This document shows, piece after piece, positions 45,143-56,176 of a DNA stretch of 64,000 nucleotides (its first letter is position 1; each line of letters starts with the position of its first letter). The notes beneath the pieces were generated by a model. The model was not told the origin of the DNA. It ran no database searches and saw nothing but the letters and a program-made list of their open reading frames with translations. This DNA comes from Crotalaria pallida (Eukaryota > Streptophyta > Magnoliopsida > Fabales > Fabaceae): positions 50,971,001 to 51,035,000 of the forward strand of contig CM075654.1 in NCBI GenBank assembly GCA_037953625.1, written 5' to 3'. The position numbers were made by a program, and so were the translations under genes.

Positions 45143-47903
45143 TATTTGCATAGTATAGATGATAGGGATCCCGGACCGACTTTTGCTACTGCAGTGGACC
45201 ATACGGATGCATGGAGGACCAGTTGACCTGCTCTCTGACACTTTATTTTTGAGTTGTTATATATTGTACATATTTTAGAGTTTTGAGAGTTCAGGTCTTA
45301 TTTTCAGTCTTATATATGTATTTTCAGCTTTATGGACATGGATATCTGTACTCTGATGACTTGGTGTACTTGTGGATCCCTTTTTATGATGATATATATA
45401 TATATATATATATATGTATGATGTTTATCACAACATGGATCCTTGAGTACTACTATCTTTCCGCACACTCTGATTTTTTTAAAAGGAGAATTCGGCAACT
45501 ATTATTATTTGGAAAATACTATATGCAAACAACAAGGCAACACTATGTTTATAGTTATTAAAGTCTAAATTTTTAATTAACAAATATACGTTGTCTTGAA
45601 AATAAATAATTGTTTCAATGTTAAATGTTCAAAGCCGAATTCGATAATTTCTCGTATGATCGAATATCAAACGCAAAAATTACATTTGAGATAACTTATC
45701 CAAACTATTGATGTCCATAAATAAATATTTTTAATGAGATTAATTAATAATATTGTATGTTAAAGAAAGGGCGTCACAGTGAACCTCGACCTCTAAATAA
45801 ATCTTTCACATCAACCCACACTGTTTCACACTATTACACAATGAGGGCTCGAAATCACGGGATGAGGCTCACGTGGCCAGCACTATCCTCAACCCGGAAA
45901 GCAAGTCATAACAGCTCTACACATCGGGGAGTTCAGGCTTTCTTACCAAATCCTTAATTCAGTTCAAAACACCATTTGTATCACTATTTTCCAAAATCTC
46001 CTTTCTTTTCTTAATCTTCCTGCTCATTAATACTTTCAAATCAAACCTCTTAAATAACCATGAATCATTTTCCTTGCTTATACACATGTCATATCATCAT
46101 TTCAAATAGCAACGCTATTTCAACCAAGACGTAACAGACGTCTCTCAGCACAGTTAATATTAAGATAATTCAACATACATAAATGCATAAACGGATAATA
46201 TCCTCAGAGCATTATAATATATCATTTGCAACTTAAAAATCCACCACAACATGAAAAGGGTTCAGCCTTTCGTAGAAGTGGCCACTCACACGCAAGCAAT
46301 TGCCACTATACGACCGACTCTCTCGGATCCCTACGTTTCGAATTTTGAGATGGTCAGGAACATTAACACAAATTACCACGACGTCTTAAGGAAAGCTTCT
46401 CTCTCTCACCTTTTGCAATTTTAAGCCTTTTCGTTCCATGGAATCGAAGCCTCCACTAACTGCTTTGTCTTTCTCCTTTCTCTTTCCTTAAATATAAAAA
46501 TCATACAAAATTATTATTACGCACTTAAGCAATACTACACCCACAGTCATGCACATAGATACCTTTATAAAATGGTAATAATAATACACTATTAATCCAT
46601 TCCCTTTTTGGAAACACTTCAAACCATTTTAAAATAGTTCAGGGTTCATGAAGATCACTTAAAAACTTGTTATGCCAAGAATACTAAATACTGAATTTTA
46701 AACTTAGATAAACAACTGCGGTTAGGACCGAACCAAAACAATTGAAAGCCTTCACCGTCTTATTCTACAACTTGCGGGTAAACCATATGCTGACAAATTA
46801 AAATAGTAGGACAATTATAACATTAGCATTTTTTAACGAAAAACATTTTCAAACACCAACTTCGTTAAACAAAGTCTTAGAACATCATGAAACACGAAAT
46901 AAAATCACCATTGAAAACGATTTAAGTTAGCCCAAGCACAACATATTTTTCAAACCACAAAAGTCAAATTTCGTTCGAAAACAATTCAAGTTACTCGAGT
47001 CGCATAAGTCCTTCATAGAGGATTGTTATCTTAAGTCAATATTTATGGAAGTGCACCTTCGGGACAACACATATCCTCTTTAAAATATGCCCGTCAAAAA
47101 TCATTTTACGCTTGCCCCAAAGTATTAGTTTCACCAATATAACTCAAGAATCAAACTTTAAAGACCAAAATAAAACACTCAAACAAATTTTCATTCTAGT
47201 CATTACCGCTTGGCCAATTCGGCCTCTTCCTCATCTTCATGGGAAAATTAGGATTTTCAAACGCTCCAATTCATAACCTTGTACAAATCACTAAAAGAGC
47301 AGTAACTGTGCAATCATCAAGTCTAAAAAAAGGAATATTAGAATCTCATCATTTTAAATTACAGAAATCAAACTCCTTATATTTTCAAACTCCATCAAAT
47401 TATAAAAACAACTCATTCTTATAAATATCAATCCGACCCCTTGCATAAATCAACACAATGCAAAAATGCTAACAATCAAAACCTTGCCTTTAATCAAAAT
47501 GGGGCTCACGACCTCTCCTTCATTTTGCTCAAAAATTAGTTTTCTTTAACTCTAAGTCACATACAAAGTTATAAATCAATATACAACACAAAATATCTCA
47601 ATAAAGGATACCCTTTTTCAATCTAATGCATAAACAAAAAAAAAACCTTTAAAGCCATTAATCTTTGTCAAACTTAGGAGTCATATTAACAAATGAACAT
47701 TATAAAGTAATTTAATCAAAACAACTCAAATGGGTTGTACATGAACATATAGATTAAATGACAAGATTTCACCAAACACAATTATTTCTTAGTGCTTTAG
47801 GACTTCACCAAAAACTCATAAATCAACTTATCAATTGACAGGGTTTTTTCTCTCTTCTCTCTCCTCTTTCACAGTGCATCCTGGTGTCGTGTAGCCACTC
47901 CCC

Positions 47904-49399
47904 ATGGCGAGGAAGAGGGGTAGACCGCCGAAGACTCCCTCATCCTCTGCAAGGAAATCGCCTGATAAGCATGCTCATGTTAATGACAATCCTTGTCGTA
48001 TTGACCTAAGCCTTTCTGATGAGGAAACGTTGGAAGCCATTGATAACTTGTCCTCCAAGAAAGCGACTGAGATGTTACGCAACCTCGAAGCGCTCAAGGT
48101 CAGAATCTCTAATAAATTGCCATGTGAAGAAGCAAGGTGGAGGTTCTGAAACCTCATGCTCAGGATGATGTAGGCCAGGAAAAAAAGAACAAGCATACAA
48201 TGGAGGAAGTCCATAATCAACCTTCAGTTTGGGACAGTTTCGATATTTCGAAACTACGGAATACGGGTGAAAAACTGAACTTTGTTGAACCAGAACTTAA
48301 GGAAGTAATGGCTATTGGTAAAATTGATGTTGGTGATGTGGAAAGCGAGATGGTTTACTGGCAAAATGCTGTAGTTTGTTACGTTCTTGGGGCTAAACCG
48401 CCTTACTAAGTTATGAGTGGCTATATCAAGAAGATTTGGGGCCGTCATGGTATAGATAAGATCCTGATGACGAATGATGGTACGATGGTTGTGTGTTTCT
48501 CTTCTGTTAAAGCTAGAAACACTGTCTTGGAGATTGACATTTACCATTTTGACAAGAAACCTTTGATTCTTGGCCCATGGACAGGAAGAACAGGAATGAA
48601 AGATCACTTGGATAGGTTTCCTGTGTGGATTCAGTTTCCAAATTTGAGTCCAAAGTTCTGGAGTCAATCTGCTCTGAGTAAGATAGCTAGCCTGGTTGGC
48701 ACTCCTATTATGGTTGACAAGGTCACAAAGGACAGAAACAGAATAAACTTTGCTAGGGTGTTGATTGAGGTTAATCCAAGCACTCTGCCTGATGAGGTTT
48801 TTTTCATGGATGAAAAAGAAAATATAGTGACTCAGACAGTGACTTATGAATGGAAACCAATGCTTTGTGCTAGATGTTCCAACTATGGTCATGATGCTAA
48901 GATGTGTAGAAGCAAAATCAAGCAGCAATGGGCTAAGAAGGTGAAGCCTTCTAAGGAGGATATTGAAAATGATGATGCCCTGAGAGCTGAAAATGAGGTC
49001 GTTGTGGACTATGCTGTGGCAAATGCAAATGGGGTAGCATTGAAGAGTAATATAGATGAAACTGTTGTTGGTTCATTAGTTTCTGTATCTGATGCAAACT
49101 CTGGTGGATCTAGTGCAGTCAGAAATGGTGCTAATATGGAGGAACAGATGGGTAAAGACTTAGTGGTTGGTGCATCAGTTTCTTGTGCTGGTGCAAACTC
49201 TGGGGGTAAATCTGATGTAGCAAGGTTTGGTGCTAGCAAGGTCAGTCAGTTGGGTGGTGAATTGATCCAGAGTGCTACTGGTAGAAGAGAGGAGGAACAA
49301 CCTGGGACCCTAGTTTTGACAAGAAGCAAGGCTCAGGTAAGGTATGAGGAAGGGAAGGGTGCTGCTGTAAATCAAAGGGCCTCTTTGGCCAATGGGTAA
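47904..49399 (+). pseudogene. LINE ORF1 (DUF4283 / CCHC zinc knuckle)
   Basis: RNA-binding ORF1 of the LINE. The N-terminus is MARKRGRPPKTPSSSARKS, containing an AT-hook-like RGRPPK. A helical, charged stretch follows. The frame shifts between 48130 and 48150 and meets TAA at 48407..48409. From 48413 the long frame shows the DUF4283-type region (MVVCFSSVKARNTVLE...PLILGPWTG) and then a CX2CX4HX4C knuckle (CARCSNYGHDAKMC) near 48866..48907. The rest is Ser/Gly/Ala-rich and low in order. It ends GCC AAT GGG TAA and overlaps the ORF2 start. Confidence 0.85.
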
Positions 49400-52300
49400 C
49401 ATCCTAACTTGGAACATTAGAGGGTTTAACAACCCTCAGAAGCAAAGAGATTTGAAGACTCTTTGCTTAGACAATAATGTAGGTTTAGTTGTTATTTTAG
49501 AAAATAAACTTCGAGCCAATTCGTATGATGGCATTATTCAAAACTTTGCTCCTGGTTGGGGTCACACTTCAAATATTGATTTTCATCCAGTAGGAAGGAT
49601 TTGCATTTTATGGAAAACTGATATCTTCAGAGTTAATGTGGTATTGAAAACAAGCCAATTTATTCACTGTCAGATTATTCTTGTTCAAAGTCAAATTGAA
49701 TGGCATGCTACCTTTGTCTATGGAGCTAATGATATGACTCTTAGAAAGGATCTATGGGCTGATTTGAGAACTATTCAAGGGTCCATGGTTACTCCATGGC
49801 TGGTGTCTGGAGATTTTAATTGTTGTCTTGATCCTAGTGAGAAGCTGGGGGAAAATCAGATAGATTGGGAATCAATTGAAGATTTCAGAGACTGTGTAAG
49901 TGATTGTGGGCTTCAAGATATGAAGTACTATGGGAATTTTTACACTTGGACCAATAGGCAAGCTGATTCTAGAAGAATTTATAGTAAGCTTGACAGAAAT
50001 CTGGTTAACTGGAATTGGATTCAATTATGGCCTCAGCTGGAAACTCACTTTATCAACTATAGTATTTCTGATCATAGTCCTGCTCTTGTGAAAGGGGCTG
50101 GAATGAGTTTGATTAGACACAATGGCTTCAAATACTTCAACATGTGCTCTCAGGCATCAAATTTTCTGGACATAGTGAAAGCTATTTGGCAATCAGAGGT
50201 TTCAGGTCATGCACAGTACAGAGTTATGGCTAAGCTTAAGCTTCTTAAGCAGCCTTTGAAGGAGCTGAGTAGGAGGGATCTCAATGATTGATATTAGAGA
50301 GAAGGATCTGAGAAGGGAACTGAATGATGTGAAAACAAGACTCCAATGTAATCCTCAGGATTCTGGGTTTCAAATGGAAGAGAAGGCTGCTTATGTGAAT
50401 TATGTCAAAGCCCTGAATGCATCAATTTCTTTTCTTAGACATAAGGCTAAAGAAAGTTGGGTTAAAGATGGTGATCAGAATACAGGGTTCTTTCACAAGT
50501 CTATCAGAACTAGACAGTACAGAAATAGAATCTTGAATGTTGTTACTGAGGAGGGGCAAATGATTGTGTAGCAGCAAGGTATAATGGAAGCTTTTGTTGA
50601 TCACTACACTTTGTTGTTTCAAAGAAAGGCAGCTAGTTGGTCTATGACTGATGTAATTAGAAGGTTTGGGCCTATTCTAAACACCGAGGAGCAATTAGGA
50701 CTCATCATTCCTTTTTCCAGAGAGGAAATCAAGCAGTGCTTATGGTCCATTGACAAGGACAAATCCCCTGGACCAGATGGGTTTGGTGCTGGTTTTTTCC
50801 AGTCATCTTGGGAAATTGTTGGTGATGATTGTTGTGAAGCCATTGAGGAGTTTTTTAGGACAGGTAAGCTTCTGAAGGCTTGGAATGCTACTAACCTGGT
50901 CTTGGTGCCCAAAAATGATAATCCTATCAGAACAAAGGACTATAGACCAATAGCCTGTTGTAACACTCTTTATAAATGTGTTTCTAAATTGTTGTGCTTG
51001 AGATTAAAGAAGGTGTTGCCAGGGCTTATAAATAATAATCAGGCAGCATTTATTGAAGGGAGGAGTATTGTGCACAAAATTCTCATATCTCAGGATCTGT
51101 TGAGGCAATATGGTAGGAGGCATGCTTCAACAAGGTGCTTATTAAAGATAGATCTAATGAAGGTTTATGATACTCTAGATTGGAGATTTATTAGAAATAT
51201 GCTGGAGGCTATGAATTTTCCAGAGAAGTTCATCAACTGGATCATGGTATGCATCTCTTCTGTGTCTTCTAAAATTGTTGTTAATGGACAGAGTTCCATG
51301 TCTTTCAGAAGCCAAAGAGGTATAAGGTAGGGTGACCCTGTCTCACCTCTAATTTTTGTGATTGCAATGAAAGTTCTCTCAAGAAGATTGCAGGCTGCAA
51401 CTTATGAATATGGCTTCAGGTTTCATCCTTTGTGCAAGAATCTGAGGTTGGTTAGCTTGGCTTTTTATGATGACCTTATGCTGTTTTGCAAGGGTCATCA
51501 CAAAAGTGTCAAGATTTTAATGGAGGCTTTGTAGGATTTCTCACTAAACTCAGGAATGTATGCTAGTAATGAGAAATCACTAGTTTTCATGGATGGTATT
51601 AATGATAGTAACAGGGATCTAATTGTGAGATGCACTAGATTCTGAACTGGCTCTTTCCCATTCAGATATTTAGGAATTCCTTTGTCTGCAAGGAAGTGGT
51701 CTGTTGCCCCTTGCCATTCTTTGGTTGATAAAGTGACAAAGCGTTCGAAGACTTGGAAGACAAGGAATATGTCCTATCAAGGCAAATGTGTTCTAATCAA
51801 TTTTGTTATGATGTCTTTGCATATTTACTGGGCTTCAGTTTTTATTATCCCTAAATCTGTTTTAAGGGACATTGACAAGATATGCAGGCAATTTCTATGG
51901 GATTCGAAGCATGCGGGTGCTATTAGTTGGAGTCAAATCTGCAGAAGCAAGAAGTATGGTGGCTTGGGTTTTAAGGACACGATTGTCTGGAATCAAGCTG
52001 CTTTGGGTAAACAATTGTGACATATTTCCAGTAAAGCAGATGTGTTGTGGGTGAAATGGATAAATGTTGTGTATTTGAGAGGGGAAAGTATTTGGGCTGT
52101 CCAGCAGAAGCCAGATCATGGTTGGCATTTCAAGCAATTGTTAAAGGTTAGAGCTCAATTGAGGGCAAGTTTTACAAATGATTTATGGCTGCATTCACCT
52201 GATGGTCAATACACAATAAATTCAGGTTATAATTTTTACTTGGTCCTCAAGAAACGTTTACTCTGAATTGTGAGGTGTGGAGTTCTGCTTCCATTCCTAA

Positions 52301-52769
52301 GCACTGTGTTATTATGTGGATGGCTGTACAGGATATACTTAGGACAAAGGACATATTATGCAGGTTTCTTCAACTTGATTCTATTATGTGTCCTCTTTGC
52401 AATGACTATCCGGAATCCAGAGATCATTTGTTTTTCCACTGTGATTGGAGCAAAGCACTTCTGCACCTCCTGGCTAATTGGATGTGTGTGGAGTCGGTAC
52501 ATTATGGTTTTAATCATTGGTCAAGGTGGCTGCGGTTTGGTGCTAAATCGAAGTTGCAAAAAAGGCTACGGTGTGCGTTTTTGGCCTCAACAATTTATCT
52601 TATCAGGTGCGAACGGAATCGGCCTGTGTTTCAACAAAAGCACCAGGACCCGGGACTCGTTTATGTTGGTGCTATTCGAGAATTGGCTTTTAGATTTTCA
52701 TTGAAATTTGCTAATTTTAGGAATTGGAATAATTATATTCTTGTAAATAGGATACGAGAGGTAATTTAG
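49392..52769 (+). pseudogene. LINE ORF2 (endonuclease, reverse transcriptase, zf-RVT)
   Basis: The ATG at 49392 overlaps the end of ORF1. Residues 1-230 form an APE-type endonuclease: LTWNIRG, LEN, SGDFN, TWTN, SKLDRNLVN and SDHSPAL are all present. The RT domain follows with LVPKNDNP, DYRPIACCN, QAAFIEGRS and KIDLMKVYDTLDW; then GIR-stop-GDPVSPL (TAG at 51328, normally Gln) and FYDDLML in place of the usual FADD core. The C-terminal zf-RVT region has CPLCNDYPESRDHLFFHC and IRCERN. Further breaks: frames meet at 50284, TAG at 50569, a stop near 51532, TGA near 51643, TGA at 52018 and a stop near 52264. Several look like CAG-to-TAG or TGG-to-TGA/TAG decay. Not functional. Confidence 0.88.
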
Positions 52770-54018
52770 TTTTTTGGCTGTTTTAATCCCTTGGGCTAAT
52801 GAACCCTTCCTAGAAGGTGGCATTGGTCTTAAGGGATTTTTGTTTTGTTTTATATTTGCAAGTTGGTATTAAAAATTTTTATTTACAAAAAAAAACTTAT
52901 TAGGACAAAGGACATATTATGCAGGTTTCTTCAACTTGATTCTATTATGTGTCCTCTTTGCAATGACTATCCGGAATCCAGAGATCATTTGTTTTTCCAC
53001 TGTGATTGGAGCAAAGCACTTCTGCACCTCTTGGCTAATTGGATGTGTGTGGAGTCAGTGCATTATGGTTTTAATCATTGGTCAAGGTGGCTGCGGTTTG
53101 GTGTTAAATCGAAGTTGCAAAAAAGGCTACGGTGTGCGTTTTTGGCCTCAACAATTTATCATATCTGGTGCGAACGGAATCGGCGTGTGTTTCAACAGAA
53201 GCACCAGGACCCGGGACTCGTTTATGTTGGTGCTATTCGAGAATTGGCTTCTAGATTTTCATTGAAATTTGCTAATTTTAGGAATTGGAATAATTATATT
53301 CTTGTAAATAGGATACGGGAGGTAATTTAGTTTTTTGGCTGTTTTAATCCCTTGGGCTAATGAACCCTTCCTAGAAGGTGGCATTGGTCCTAAGGGATTT
53401 TTGTTTTGTTTTATATTTTCAAGTTGGTAATAAAATTTTTTATTTACCAAAAAAAACTTATTAGGACAAAGGACATATTATGCAGGTTTCTTCAACTTGA
53501 TTCTATTATGTGTCCTCTTTGCAATGACTATCCGGAATCAAGAGATCATTTGTTTTTCCACTGTGATTGGAGCAAAGCACCTCTGCACCTCCTGGCTAAT
53601 TGGATGTGTGTGGAGTCGGTGCATTATGGTTTTAATCATTGGTCAAGGTGGCTGCGGCTTGGTGCTAAATCGAAGTTGCAAAAAAGGCTACGGTGTGCGT
53701 TTTTGGCCTCAACAATTTATCATATCTGGTGCGAACGGAATCGGCCTGTGTTTCAACAAAAGCACCAAGACCCGGGACTCGTTTATGTTGGTGCTATTCG
53801 AGAATTGGCTTTTAGATTTTCATTGAAATTTTCTAATTTTAGGAATTGGAATAATTATATTCTTGTAAATAGGATACAGGAGGTAATTTAGTTTTTTGGC
53901 TGTTTTAATCCCTTGGGCTAATGAACCCTTCCTAGAAGGTGGCATTGGTCCTAAGGGATTTTTGTTTTGTTTTATATTTGCAAGTTGGTAATAAAATTTT
54001 TTATTTACCAAAAAAAAA
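52341..54018 (+). repeat. 561-bp LINE tail repeated three times
   Basis: AGGACAAAGGACATATTATG starts at 52341, 52902 and 53463, exactly 561 bp apart. Each unit holds the zf-RVT C-terminus of ORF2 (open in each copy, about 140 codons), the 3' UTR with CTAGAAGGTGGCATTGGTC and an A-rich end. Units 2 and 3 are preceded by CTTATT, which equals the start of the flanking target duplication. Confidence 0.95.
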
Positions 54019-54031
54019 CTTATTAATTGAC

Positions 54032-55784
54032 GAAAATCAAAATCAAAACCAAAATAACCTCTTCTTTCTTTTTCATTAAATAAGGCCATATCAACAAAAC
54101 AATACATAGTTATATAATTTTCACACTTAATAATAAGAGTAAAATTCTATCTTGAAAACAAACTCCAAAAATTAAATTCAATGAAATCATCAACACACTT
54201 TTTGAACAACTCATTTCTTTTAGTTTTACCAACCATTAAAACACTACTTACATATTCATTAAACACTTATTTTTTTTTTTAAAAAAAAAACCCAAGCCAT
54301 TAAGAACCTAATATCTTTTTACGAATGAGTTCATAAAACCAAGCAAAACCATTCTTGCTTAAATCCGAAAACCACACAACTAAAGTCATTAACATACCAA
54401 ACCACTCCAATGTTCCCATACAAGTCATTTCCAATTAAAACAAGGATCAACGCCCTAAAACAAACTTTAAAATTCTTTTTCACCTCTTATATCCAATTCG
54501 GTCAGTACAAAGATACCAAGAACGAAAATCCTTTTTTTTTCTTCACAAATAAAAACCACTTTATCAAATACAAAACAAAATTATTGAAAATACAAATGAG
54601 GGTCTTTACTCTTTAACACTTTAAAAGACATTATTTTCAAAACTTATACTTTTACTTATGGTGTAAACAAAACCAATTAGTACCACTTCTTAAAATAAAA
54701 GAGATAAGGTACAAAAACAATTTCAAAGTCTATTTACTTTTTCTCAAACAATTCGGCCAACACATAGAATGCCAAAAACAAAAATCCTTTTTACAACTCA
54801 ACTAAAAGTTAGCTTTAGTGACTAAAAGCAAGAACCATTGAGTATGCAAACAAAAAAATCTTTCCTTTTTAAATAATTTGAAAACATGAGTTCCTCACTC
54901 TAGCATCCTTATTTCTCGTATCCACAAAATCAATTAGACAAGACACAAAACAACTTTTTTAAAGCCTATCCCCTTCTTCTTTGGACCATTCGGCCAAGGT
55001 CCCTATAAATCCAAAATTTATCCTTTTCATGAACTTGGGAAACCACAATAGCTTGTTCTTATAAACCCAAAAGTTCACTTAAACAAAATCACCGACATGC
55101 AACACCAAATCAAAGCTTCACTATACTTCCTTTTTACCAAAAACAAACCATTTTAACTTAAAACATATTTTAAAACTCTTTCCCTATATCCATGGCCAAT
55201 TCGGCCAGAGTCCCTAGTTTGGGGAAAAATAACTTTTATTTAAAAAGCTTATTACTAGCTACATAAAAACAATTATATACATGCATAAAACCGTATGACT
55301 ACATGCATTGGCTCCATAAATTTATTTCCACAAAAACATCAATTTTTTGTTCAGGTGCATCTTCTAATCGTGCATGCAAGAAAAGATTTCCACTTCTATT
55401 AATTTATTAAGCACATGCATCATAAAAAGGCTTGTTACTTGCAAAAATCAAAGCTTTTTGGACACAAATCCCTCCTAAATAAATCCTCACAGCCGTATAT
55501 ACATATATAGGACACATGCAAAAATAAAAAAATCAACTTTAATCACAAACCAATTTCAAACAATCAAAATAAATTAAAATAAACTTAATCAAGTTAAGAA
55601 TCATTACCCACAAACAAAGGTTGATGAAAATGAGTTTCCTTTCCTCCTACACAGACACGGTTTTCCCTTCCTCTTCCAATGGGGAGACTTGTTTCCATAT
55701 GTTCTTGACCACAAGGATTTTCTAAATAAAATGGATAATTGGTTTTTGATTTTGAAATTGAAGATAAAGGTTTGTCATTGTTAC
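54032..55784 (-). other. Element C segment between LINE and Copia G
   Basis: Part of element C and presumably its LTR intron. AT-rich, no gene. ATTCGG-containing motifs (AATTCGGTCAG, AATTCGGCCAA, ATTCGGCCAAGG, AATTCGGCCAGAG) recur near 54497, 54750, 54987 and 55199 at about 210-255 bp. Confidence 0.6.
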
Positions 55785-56176
55785 TGATAGTTTTTATTAG
55801 TGACCAAAGTTGCTTAAGATAGATTTGAGTGATTAACGTGGACAAGAAAAAAAAAGGTTAGAAACAATAGGCACTTGGTACAAGAAAGTTTTGTATTACT
55901 TTTTGTAAGTTAGTAGTTTGCTTTTCAATTTCTTATATATACAGAGGAAGTTTCGATGCCTATTTATAGGCTTGATTATAAGCAACTTGCTAGGGAGCTA
56001 CTTATCTAGATAATTCTATCTCTAGATTGTTCATTCATCAGGTTTAGAATTAGTTTAGTAATTTTTCTAGAGTGTTCTAGCTAGTTACAAGCCATAGAAG
56101 ATTCAAGAATATTATTGAATAACTTTGTTTCAAGACTTTTGTAGATGAGTCTAGAAAGTTTGCATCATTTTTAACA
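55785..56176 (-). repeat. 3' LTR of Copia G
   Basis: A 392-bp LTR, nearly identical to 60291..60683. TATATATAC near 55935 may hold the promoter TATA on the opposite reading. Confidence 0.93.

Larger units (their letters stand above)
42262..45778 (+). mobile_element. Solo-LTR-like Gypsy element D (3.5 kb)
   Basis: Inserted in C. Ends TGTAACACCCCAAAATTTT and GGGCGTCACA, duplication GTGAA at 42257..42261 and 45779..45783. Contains no gag/pol, primer site or second LTR, so it reads as a solo LTR or an LTR-like element. Internal order in + orientation: a CT-rich leader around 42580..42930, a donor CTG|GTAAGC at 42936, a long AT-rich stretch with repeated CTCGAGT units (about 43565..43800), a 205-bp tandem duplication, an acceptor at 44653, an ORF, and about 640 bp of tail. 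Confidence 0.82.
47841..54018 (+). mobile_element. LINE (non-LTR) retrotransposon inserted in C
   Basis: A full-length plant LINE with two ORFs. The target duplication CTTATCAATTGAC (about 47827..47839) and CTTATTAATTGAC (54019..54031), 13 bp with one difference, flanks it, and A-rich tails precede the right copy. The element begins GGGTTTTTTCTCTC. The last 561-bp segment is present three times in tandem. Several nonsense codons make it inactive. Confidence 0.9.

Noticed and set aside
52270..53826. Second set of ~109-144-codon ORFs in the LINE tail (MILLCVLFAMTIR...)
   Set aside because: Frame-shifted shadows of the zf-RVT coding frame, repeated because the tail is triplicated.
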